Below are positions 1 through 5,701 of a DNA stretch of 6,352 nucleotides, piece by piece; position 1 is the first letter of the stretch, and each line of letters opens with the position of its first letter. The notes beneath the pieces were generated by a model. That model was not told the origin of the DNA. It worked only from the letters and a program-made list of their open reading frames with translations, and did not search any database. The stretch is from an uncultured Eubacteriales bacterium (GTDB lineage: Bacteria > Bacillota > Clostridia > UBA1381 > UBA9506): the NCBI GenBank assembly GCA_900545185.1, contig UQYH01000124.1, forward strand, positions 1 through 6,352, read 5' to 3'. Made by a program: the position numbers and the translations under genes.

Positions 1-3
1 AAT

Positions 4-10
4 CTCCTTA
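4..10 (-). promoter_or_regulatory. possible ribosome binding site of a divergent gene beyond the left edge
   Basis: Read on the - strand, the first bases give TAAGGAGATT, a good Shine-Dalgarno sequence pointing out of the window. If real, a divergent gene begins within about ten bases left of the edge, and 1-300 is a shared divergent control region. The match is short and the start codon is not visible. Confidence 0.3.
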
Positions 11-31
11 AATTTATTTTTAATCGGATGA

Positions 32-91
32 TTGTGGTATAATAGTCGTAACCGAATCAATATAAAATCGGAAACGACTATTGCATCACAA
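32..91. promoter_or_regulatory. operator-like inverted repeat over promoter P1
   Basis: AATAGTCGT (41-49) is perfectly complementary to ACGACTATT (74-82). Inside lies a second short dyad, CCGA (52-55) with TCGG (68-71). Outside, 32-40 and 83-91 continue the symmetry with mismatches (TTGTGGTAT against GCATCACAA). The dyad overlaps the -10 box and likely start site of P1, as expected for a repressor operator. It could instead act as an RNA hairpin in a transcript entering from upstream, or control a divergent gene. Confidence 0.45.
34..43 (+). promoter_or_regulatory. extended -10 promoter P1 upstream of metG
   Basis: TGTGGTATAAT carries a perfect TATAAT (38-43) and the extended -10 TG one base before it. 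No good -35 is visible 17 nt upstream (TATTTT-like sequence only), as is common for extended -10 promoters. Transcription would start near position 50, giving a metG leader of about 250 nt. The element overlaps the left arm of an inverted repeat, so it may be repressible. Confidence 0.55.
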
Positions 92-123
92 ATTTCTGTG
101 AATGAATTTTATAATGAAAATTT

Positions 124-133
124 GTGGTATAAT
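124..133 (+). promoter_or_regulatory. extended -10 promoter P2 upstream of metG
   Basis: This is an exact second copy of the P1 element, with TATAAT at 128-133 preceded by TGG. It lacks an obvious -35. Initiation would be near 140, leaving a leader of about 160 nt before metG. The inverted repeat around P1 is not conserved around P2, so the two promoters may be controlled differently. Confidence 0.55.
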
Positions 134-300
134 AAATATTTATGTCTGAAAAAATTGAATCGGCAGCGTTTACTGTACCATACATTTCTTTAAATGGATT
201 TTAAAATGAAAATTTGCACTGTACCGAAATGTCATAATGCAGTAAATAAGGAATATGCGCATAACCCTTGCCGTAACAGATACAATTGGAGGAGAGGACA

Positions 301-2232
301 ATGAAGGAAAAGTATTATATAACCACCGCGATTGCTTACACATCCCGTAAGCCGCACATCGGTAATACCTATGAGGTTGTGCTGACGGATGCCATCGCAC
401 GCTATAAGCGTCAGCGCGGCTATGATGTTTTTTTTCTGACCGGAACCGATGAACACGGTCAAAAAATCGGCGAAGCCGCCAAAGAAGCCGGTATTACACC
501 GCAGCAATATGTAGACGGTGTGGCCGGAGAAATTAAAAACATCTGGGATTTAATGGGTGCCAGCTATGACCGTTTTATCCGCACAACGGATGATTACCAC
601 GTCAAAAGCGTACAAAAAATATTTAAAAAGCTTTACGACCAGGGCGATATTTATAAGAGTGAATATGAAGGCTGGTATTGTGTGCCCTGCGAATCCTTTT
701 TTACCCAAACACAGCTGGTCGATGGCTGCTGTCCCGATTGCGGCCGCGAGGTAAAGAAAACCAAGGAAGAAGCCTACTTCTTTAAAATGAGCAAATATCA
801 GGATCGGCTCATGCACTATATCGAAGAAAACCCCGATTTTATCCAGCCCGAAAGCCGCAAACGCGAAATGGTGAATAACTTTTTAAAGCCGGGCTTGCAG
901 GATTTATGCGTATCGCGTACCTCGTTTGACTGGGGTATTCCCGTCACGTTTGACGATAAGCACGTCATTTACGTTTGGATTGATGCACTTTCCAACTACA
1001 TCACCGCACTTGGCTACGAGCCGGATTCGGAAAGCGAGCTGTATAAAAAATATTGGCCGGCCGATGTGCACGTGATCGGTAAGGATATTTTACGTTTCCA
1101 TACCATTTATTGGCCGATTATGTTAATGGCGCTGGGCGAGCCGCTGCCAAAGAAGGTGTTCGGTCATCCCTGGCTGCTGTCCGGCACGGATAAAATCAGC
1201 AAATCCCGCGGGAATGCCATTTATGCCGATGATTTGGTCAAGCTGTTCGGCGTGGATGCCATTCGGTACTACCTGCTTTGCGAAATGCCGTATGCACAGG
1301 ATGGTACCATCTCGTACGAAAACATCATCACGCGGTATAATACAGATTTGGCAAATATTTTGGGCAACCTTGTCAATCGTACCGTAGCCATGCAGCAAAA
1401 ATATTTCGGCGGCGTCATTCAGCCGCAGACAGACGGTGAATTTGACGATGAACTGAAGGCCTGCGCACTGCAAACGGCCAAAGCCGTTGCCGAAAAAATG
1501 GACGGCTTTAAAACAGCCGATGCGCTTGCCGAAATTATGAATTTGGCGCGCCGCTCCAATAAATACATTGACGAAACCATGCCTTGGGCGCTGGCAAAGG
1601 ATGAATCGCAAAAAGCACGTTTGGGCAGCGTTTTATATAACTTAATCGAAAGCATCCGCTTTATCGGCGTGCTGCTTGTGCCCTTTATGCCGCAAACGGC
1701 CGAAAGTATATTTTCCCAAATCGGCGCGACAGAGCAATCGTTTGATTCTCTTGCAGTCTTCGGCAAAACCGAAGCCGGTACCTCGGTCGGTCAGGCTGCT
1801 CCCCTGTTTGCGCGGCTGGATGAAAAGAAAATGCTGGCAGAAATTGAGGCATCACAGGCAAAGCCGGCTGAAAAACCGGCCGAAAAAGCAAAGGAAGCCG
1901 ATAAGCTGCCCGAAATTTCAATCGAAGATTTTGCCAAGCTGGATTTGCGCGTTGGCACTGTGATAGAGTCTGAGCCGGTCGAAGGTGCCGATAAGCTTTT
2001 GGTTTCCAAAATTAAAATCGGTGACGAGGTACGCCAAATTGTTTCCGGCATCGCAAAGGCTTATAAGCCGGAGGAATTTGTCGGCAAAAAGGTCATTGTC
2101 ATTACCAATTTAAAGCCGGTTAAGCTGCGCGGTGTTCTTTCGGAGGGTATGATTTTGGCCGCAGCCGATAAAAAGCACCTGTCGGTTTTAACACTTGACC
2201 AAGATATGCCGGACGGCACACACGTCAGCTGA
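301..2232 (+). CDS. metG: methionyl-tRNA synthetase with C-terminal tRNA-binding domain
   Basis: This cytoplasmic class I aminoacyl-tRNA synthetase charges tRNA-Met and initiator tRNA with methionine using ATP. The 643-residue product shows the HIGH-type signature as HIGN (residues 19-22), followed by a zinc knuckle made of two CxxC pairs (Cys127/Cys130 and Cys144/Cys147). The second ATP-binding signature is KISKS (298-302). The helical anticodon-binding domain has NLVNR (356-360) and a Pro-Trp at 428-429; the Trp lies where E. coli MetRS has its anticodon-reading Trp461. A Lys/Glu/Ala/Pro-rich linker (about 514-540) joins a C-terminal OB-fold tRNA-binding domain (about 541-643). I chose ATG 301 because GGAGG at 288-292 lies 8 nt upstream. 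The in-frame TTG at 286 would place that site inside the gene. It is followed by its own terminator, so it is probably monocistronic. Nothing is missing or broken. Confidence 0.97.
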   Translation: MKEKYYITTAIAYTSRKPHIGNTYEVVLTDAIARYKRQRGYDVFFLTGTDEHGQKIGEAAKEAGITPQQYVDGVAGEIKNIWDLMGASYDRFIRTTDDYHVKSVQKIFKKLYDQGDIYKSEYEGWYCVPCESFFTQTQLVDGCCPDCGREVKKTKEEAYFFKMSKYQDRLMHYIEENPDFIQPESRKREMVNNFLKPGLQDLCVSRTSFDWGIPVTFDDKHVIYVWIDALSNYITALGYEPDSESELYKKYWPADVHVIGKDILRFHTIYWPIMLMALGEPLPKKVFGHPWLLSGTDKISKSRGNAIYADDLVKLFGVDAIRYYLLCEMPYAQDGTISYENIITRYNTDLANILGNLVNRTVAMQQKYFGGVIQPQTDGEFDDELKACALQTAKAVAEKMDGFKTADALAEIMNLARRSNKYIDETMPWALAKDESQKARLGSVLYNLIESIRFIGVLLVPFMPQTAESIFSQIGATEQSFDSLAVFGKTEAGTSVGQAAPLFARLDEKKMLAEIEASQAKPAEKPAEKAKEADKLPEISIEDFAKLDLRVGTVIESEPVEGADKLLVSKIKIGDEVRQIVSGIAKAYKPEEFVGKKVIVITNLKPVKLRGVLSEGMILAAADKKHLSVLTLDQDMPDGTHVS

Positions 2233-2269
2233 CGTTTGTAAAAAACGGTTTTGTTTTCCGTTATATTTG

Positions 2270-2318
2270 AAAAAGCAGAAAGAATATGACAGATTTCGTT
2301 TGTTTTTTCTGCTTTTTT
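2270..2318 (+). terminator. metG transcription terminator
   Basis: AAAAAGCAGAAA (2270-2281) pairs perfectly with TTTCTGCTTTTT (2306-2317). The stem can extend by G-U and A-U pairs to 2284/2303, leaving an 18-nt loop. The 3' arm itself runs into a six-T tract at 2313-2318. The stem is AT-rich with only one four-base GC-containing core, so strength may be moderate. It sits about 40 nt after the metG stop and directly before the pta promoter. Confidence 0.65.
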
Positions 2319-2320
2319 GC

Positions 2321-2349
2321 TTGCACGAAAAAGAGAAATCATGTATAAT
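2321..2349 (+). promoter_or_regulatory. sigma-A-type promoter of the pta-ackA operon
   Basis: The -35 is TTGCAC (2321-2326) and the -10 is TATAAT (2344-2349), separated by exactly 17 nt. This is close to consensus and fits strong constitutive expression of a central fermentation pathway. The start site would be near 2356, giving a leader of about 70 nt before the pta GTG. The -35 begins three bases after the metG terminator T-run. Confidence 0.8.
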
Positions 2350-2425
2350 ATATATGTTTGAGAGTTGTCATTCAATACATCAATATAAATTTAATGAGGA
2401 TGTAAAATAAAAGGAGGAACTTTCC

Positions 2426-3421
2426 GTGAGTCAATTTTTAGACAGAATTAAAGAACGCGCCAAAACCGAAAAAAAGACCATCGTTTTGGCAGAAGGTGAA
2501 GAATTAAGAACCGTCCAGGCAGCCGATATGGTTTTAAAGCAAGGCATTGCCAATGTCATTCTGCTTGGTAACGAAGAAAAAATCAAGGCACATGCTGTTG
2601 GTCTTGACATCAGCGGCGCAAAAATTATCGACCCCGAAAAGGCAGAGAATTTGCAGGACTTTGCCAACACATTTTACGAAATGAGAAAAGCCAAGGGCAT
2701 GACCCCCGAAAAAGCGCTTGAAACCATGAAAAACACTCTGTATTACGGTGTTATGATGGTAAAGCAGGATTTGGCAGACGGTATGGTTGCCGGTGCTGTT
2801 AACGCAACCGCCAATGTACTGCGTCCCTCTTTGCAGATTTTAAAGACCGCGCCGGGCACAAAGCTTGTCAGCGCATTTTTCGTTATGGTTGTTCCGGATT
2901 GTGAATACGGCCATCACGGCACATTCATTTATGCCGACAGCGGCCTGAACGAAAACCCGGATGCGGATGCTGTTTCCGAAATCGCTATTTCTTCCGCTGC
3001 TTCCTTTAAAACATTAATCGAAGCCGATCCGAAAATCGCTATGCTTTCTTATTCTACATACGGCAGCGCAAAAAGCGAGCTGGTTGACAAAATGCAGCTG
3101 GCTACAAAGCTTGCAAAGGAAAAACGCCCCGATTTGGACTTAGACGGCGAATTGCAGGCAGACGCAGCCATTATCCCGGCTATCGGCCAATCCAAAGCAC
3201 CCGGTTCCACCTTGGCCGGTCATGCAAACGTTTTGGTATTCCCGGACTTAAACTGCGGTAACATTGCCTATAAGCTGACGCAGCGTTTGGCCAAGGCAGA
3301 AGCATACGGCCCTATTACGCAGGGTATTGCAAAGCCGGTTAACGACCTGTCCCGCGGTTGCAGTGCCGAAGATATTGTCGGTGTTGTTGCCATCACCTGT
3401 GTACAAGCGCAGAATCGCTAA
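2426..3421 (+). CDS. pta: phosphate acetyltransferase
   Basis: This cytoplasmic enzyme interconverts acetyl-CoA plus phosphate with acetyl-phosphate plus CoA, the first step of acetate production. The 331-residue protein is the short, single-domain form (about 330 residues), without the N-terminal regulatory domain of the long E. coli enzyme. Family blocks run in order: YADSGLNENPDADAVSEIA, LSYSTYGSAKSE, KAPGSTLAGHANVLVFPDLN and PVNDLSRGCS near the end. Residues studied in the Methanosarcina thermophila enzyme occur at the same numbers here: Arg87, Ser309, Arg310 and Asp316. Translation starts at GTG 2426, set by AAGGAGG at 2411-2417 with 8 nt spacing. It is the first gene of an operon with ackA 12 nt downstream. 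A strong promoter lies at 2321-2349. Confidence 0.98.
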   Translation: MSQFLDRIKERAKTEKKTIVLAEGEELRTVQAADMVLKQGIANVILLGNEEKIKAHAVGLDISGAKIIDPEKAENLQDFANTFYEMRKAKGMTPEKALETMKNTLYYGVMMVKQDLADGMVAGAVNATANVLRPSLQILKTAPGTKLVSAFFVMVVPDCEYGHHGTFIYADSGLNENPDADAVSEIAISSAASFKTLIEADPKIAMLSYSTYGSAKSELVDKMQLATKLAKEKRPDLDLDGELQADAAIIPAIGQSKAPGSTLAGHANVLVFPDLNCGNIAYKLTQRLAKAEAYGPITQGIAKPVNDLSRGCSAEDIVGVVAITCVQAQNR

Positions 3422-3433
3422 GGAGGAAATATA

Positions 3434-4627
3434 ATGAACGTTCTCGTAATTAACGCCGGTAGTTCTTCTTTGAAATACCAGCTGATTGATATGAACACCA
3501 AAGACGTTATGGCAAAAGGTCTTTGCGAAAGAATCGGCATTGACGGTTCTCGCTTAAAGCACACCCCCATCGGTAAAGATGCGGTTGTCATCGAGTCCCC
3601 CATGCCGGATCATTCCGTTGCCATTAAACTGGTAATTGACGCTTTAATTGATAAAGACCATGGCGTTATCAACAGCATGAAGGAAATTGACGCTGTCGGT
3701 CATCGCGTTGTACACGGCGGTGAATACTTTAACCAGTCTGTTGTGATTGATGCGGACGTTAAGAAAAAAATTGACGAATGCAGCCTTTTGGCTCCCCTGC
3801 ACAATCCGGCAAACTTAATCGGTATTGAAGCTTGCGAAAAAGCTATGCCCGGCGTGCCCATGGTTGCCGTGTTCGATACGGCTTTCCATCAAACCATGCC
3901 GCCGATGGCATATATGTATGCCCTGCCCTATGCTTACTATGAAAAATATAAGGTCAGAAAGTACGGCTTCCACGGCACATCGCATTACTATGTTGCCAAC
4001 CGCTGTGCAGCTTTAATGAATCGTCCCATCGAAGAGCTGAAAATCATCACTCTGCACCTGGGTAACGGTTCTTCCATCACCGCTGTTGATAAGGGCAAAT
4101 CGGTTGATACCTCCATGGGCTTCACGCCGCTGGCCGGTCTCCCCATGGGTACCCGTTCCGGTCAGATTGACCCGGCTATCATCCCCTTTATTATGGAAAA
4201 AGAAAACCTCTCCATTGAGGATACAAACACAATGCTGAACAAAAAATCGGGTGTGTACGGTATTTCCGGCTTAAGCAGCGACTTCCGTGATTTGGAGGTT
4301 GCAGCCGAAAAAGGTGATGAAAAATCGCAGCTGGCGCTGGATATGTTTGAATACAGCATTAAGCGTTACATCGGCTACTACGCCTGCGCTATGGACGGCG
4401 TAGACGCACTGGTATTTACAGCTGGTGTCGGCGAAAATAACATTCCGCTGCGCGAACGTGTATTAAACAGCCTTGGCTTTATGGGTATCTCTTGCGATGC
4501 CGAAAAGAACAACGTAAGAGGCAAGGAAGTTGAAATTACCGGCGCAGATTCTAAGGTAAGAAGCTTTGTTATCCCGACCAATGAGGAATTGACAATTGCA
4601 CTCGACACCGAAAGACTGTTGGGTTAA
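3434..4627 (+). CDS. ackA: acetate kinase
   Basis: This cytoplasmic kinase transfers phosphate between acetyl-phosphate and ADP, giving acetate and ATP; with Pta it forms the acetate fermentation branch. The 397-residue product has the usual family length and the ASKHA-fold signatures: VINAGSSSLKYQLID at the N-terminus, GHRVVHGG, DTAFHQTM, YGFHGTSHYYV, LHLGNGSSITAV and FTAGVGENN. Catalytic and substrate residues known from the Methanosarcina thermophila enzyme are all present at identical numbers: Asn7, Arg91, Asp148, His180, Arg241 and Glu384. The ATG at 3434 follows AGGAGG at 3421-3426, whose first base is the last base of the pta stop codon, so the two genes are tightly spaced and probably translationally linked. 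A strong hairpin ends the operon about 30 nt after the stop. Confidence 0.98.
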   Translation: MNVLVINAGSSSLKYQLIDMNTKDVMAKGLCERIGIDGSRLKHTPIGKDAVVIESPMPDHSVAIKLVIDALIDKDHGVINSMKEIDAVGHRVVHGGEYFNQSVVIDADVKKKIDECSLLAPLHNPANLIGIEACEKAMPGVPMVAVFDTAFHQTMPPMAYMYALPYAYYEKYKVRKYGFHGTSHYYVANRCAALMNRPIEELKIITLHLGNGSSITAVDKGKSVDTSMGFTPLAGLPMGTRSGQIDPAIIPFIMEKENLSIEDTNTMLNKKSGVYGISGLSSDFRDLEVAAEKGDEKSQLALDMFEYSIKRYIGYYACAMDGVDALVFTAGVGENNIPLRERVLNSLGFMGISCDAEKNNVRGKEVEITGADSKVRSFVIPTNEELTIALDTERLLG

Positions 4628-4655
4628 TTAAAATATTAATCTCATAGATTGCTAT

Positions 4656-4694
4656 AAGCCACCCCCGTTACAGATGTTGTAACGGGGGTGGCTT
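4656..4694 (+). terminator. hairpin terminator of the pta-ackA operon
   Basis: A perfect 17-bp stem is formed by AAGCCACCCCCGTTACA (4656-4672) and its complement at 4678-4694, with a 5-nt loop (GATGT). The core is very GC-rich and the position just after ackA fits a terminator. The following sequence (GCATTATAATTGATTTT) is only moderately T-rich, so termination could be imperfect, or the hairpin may also protect the mRNA 3' end. Confidence 0.78.
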
Positions 4695-4769
4695 GCATTA
4701 TAATTGATTTTAAAGCTTAGAAACCTCATATGCCCGGTGACGAAAATTGTAAAATTATACCTTGGCTTG

Positions 4770-4798
4770 ATGACAAAGCTCGAAATTTGCGATACAAT
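4770..4798 (+). promoter_or_regulatory. promoter of the DUF554 unit
   Basis: ATGACA (4770-4775) and TACAAT (4793-4798) each match the -35 and -10 consensus at five of six bases, with a 17-nt spacer. Transcription would begin near 4805, giving a leader of about 75 nt that includes a small hairpin at 4821-4837 (AAGCCG with CGGCTT, 5-nt loop). In the rest of 4695-4769 I see no gene and no recognised RNA. Confidence 0.65.
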
Positions 4799-4881
4799 AA
4801 TAAATACAGCAGCGTGGCGCAAGCCGATACGCGGCTTATATGTACGGCAAAATAAATACATAGAAAACGGTGAATGAACAA

Positions 4882-5607
4882 ATGTTAGGACTCGGAACAA
4901 TCATAAACAGCGGCAGCATAATCGCCGGCGGTCTGATCGGGCACTTTACGGGCAAATTATTTAAACCGGATCAGCAGGAAGCCTTGAACAAAGCTTGCGG
5001 AATATGCGTCCTCTTTATAGCAATAGCAGGCGCTATGGAAGGAATGCTGAAAATTGAAAATACAAAAATTGCAAGCGGCAAGTCCATGCTTGTCGTTCTG
5101 TGCATTGCAATAGGCACCATAATCGGTGAACTGCTTTGCATTGAAAAACGATTTGAGCAATTCGGGGAGTGGCTTAAAAGAAAAAGCGGAAACAGCAGTG
5201 ATGCCGGATTTGTAAATGCGTTCGTAACTGCTTCGCTGACTGTATCAATCGGGGCAATGGCAATTGTGGGTGCCATTCAGGACGGGCTTTTGAATGATTA
5301 CTCAACGCTCGCGGTAAAATCGGTACTGGACTTTATCATCATCGCGGTTATGACATCGTCTATGGGAAAGGGCTGTACATTTTCCGCAATTCCCGTGTTT
5401 GTCTTTGAGGGCTGCATCACCTTGCTTGCACGCTTAATATCGCCGATTATGACCGAAACCGCCGTTGCATATTTATCCTTAATTGGTTCTGTGTTAATTT
5501 TCTGTATCGGAATCAACTTGGTTTGGGGTAAAAAAATCAGCGTGGCCAATATGCTGCCTGCCGTTTTGCTGGCAATTTTGGCTGCATATCTGCCTTGGAA
5601 TTTTTAA
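4882..5607 (+). CDS. DUF554 family integral membrane protein (YdfK/YqgA-like)
   Basis: This is a 241-residue inner-membrane protein of unknown biochemical function. The opening LGLGTIINSGSIIAGGLIG is the typical DUF554 N-terminus, and the later blocks KSVLDF (fifth segment) and VANMLPAVLLAILAAYLPW (C-terminus) also match the family, including E. coli YqgA and B. subtilis YdfK from memory. About seven hydrophobic segments are visible, starting near residues 2, 38 and 69 and continuing to the C-terminus; the longest loop is the charged stretch after ELLCIEKRFEQFGEWLKRK. I prefer ATG 4882 over the in-frame GTG 4870. GGTGA at 4869-4873, which pairs with the 16S rRNA 3' end, lies 8 nt before the ATG, while the GTG has no ribosome binding site, and family members begin at this Met. 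It is first in a likely operon with the 24-codon ORF and the acetyltransferase. No transport substrate should be claimed. Confidence 0.9.
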   Translation: MLGLGTIINSGSIIAGGLIGHFTGKLFKPDQQEALNKACGICVLFIAIAGAMEGMLKIENTKIASGKSMLVVLCIAIGTIIGELLCIEKRFEQFGEWLKRKSGNSSDAGFVNAFVTASLTVSIGAMAIVGAIQDGLLNDYSTLAVKSVLDFIIIAVMTSSMGKGCTFSAIPVFVFEGCITLLARLISPIMTETAVAYLSLIGSVLIFCIGINLVWGKKISVANMLPAVLLAILAAYLPWNF

Positions 5608-5621
5608 TGGGAGGATGTTTT

Positions 5622-5696
5622 ATGAATACTGTAAAAATACGATTGTTTCACCACTGTTGTTGTGATAGTAAAATCAATCGGAACTTGCGGAGGTAA
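5622..5696 (+). CDS. 24-codon small ORF with HHCCC core, possible leader peptide
   Basis: This small ORF of 24 codons lies between the DUF554 and GNAT genes. It starts MNTVKIRLF, has His10-His11-Cys12-Cys13-Cys14 in the middle, and ends NRNLRR. It has its own good ribosome binding site, GGGAGG at 5609-5614, 7 nt before the ATG and starting two bases after the upstream stop codon. Its final codons (CGG AGG TAA) form the ribosome binding site of the acetyltransferase, and its stop codon ends 5 nt before that start, which suggests translational coupling. The three consecutive TGT codons sit at the tip of a predicted hairpin. Short ORFs with polycysteine runs act as cysteine-responsive attenuators in mycobacteria; a similar role here is inference. 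It could also be a small metal- or thiol-binding peptide, or only a coupling device. I do not recognise a named family. Confidence 0.55.
   Translation: MNTVKIRLFHHCCCDSKINRNLRR
5640..5680 (+). other. predicted RNA hairpin inside the HHCCC small ORF
   Basis: CGATTG (5640-5645) pairs with CAATCG (5675-5680). Within it, TCAC (5648-5651) pairs with GTGA (5662-5665), and AC/GT closes a TGTT loop at 5655-5658. The His-His-Cys-Cys-Cys codons occupy the inner arms and loop. The acetyltransferase ribosome binding site (5689-5693) begins 8 nt after the outer stem. A ribosome passing or pausing at the Cys codons would open this structure. Confidence 0.4.
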
Positions 5697-5701
5697 TGGC
5701 T

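Larger units (their letters stand above)
32..216 (+). repeat. degenerate ~92-bp tandem direct repeat, two copies, upstream of metG
   Basis: Two copies of a block of about 92 bp lie head to tail, roughly 32-124 and 122-216. The first 13 bases of each (32-44 and 122-134, TTGTGGTATAATA) are identical at an offset of 90. From 59-124 against 151-216, an ungapped offset of 92 gives 50 of 66 matches by my count, and the last 32 bases (93-124 versus 185-216) match at 28. A 2-bp indel separates the two registers. The middle of the unit has diverged. The copies therefore look like an old duplication of a promoter segment. Confidence 0.72.

Noticed and set aside
1..300. T-box or S-box riboswitch controlling metG
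   Set aside because: No T-box sequence (GGTGGNACCGCG type), no S-box core and no terminator hairpin with a T-run are visible in the leader.
1123..1611. 162-codon - strand ORF inside metG
   Set aside because: It is antisense to the conserved catalytic and anticodon-binding regions of metG, and its translation shows no recognisable family.
2222..2235. Perfect 14-bp palindrome ACGTCAGCTGACGT across the metG stop codon
   Set aside because: It has no partner copy, is mostly coding sequence, and as RNA would give only a 5-bp stem; chance is the simplest explanation.
2353..2409. 18-codon leader ORF before pta (starts MFESCHSIHQ)
   Set aside because: It has no Shine-Dalgarno sequence and begins at or before the predicted transcription start near 2356.
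2195..2410. 71-codon + strand ORF spanning the end of metG and the intergenic region
   Set aside because: It begins inside metG in another frame, has no ribosome binding site and runs through the terminator and the pta promoter.
5615..5665. Alternative 16-codon ORF starting at ATG 5615 before the acetyltransferase
   Set aside because: The ATG directly abuts the GGGAGG site with no spacing, so the start at 5622 is the usable one.
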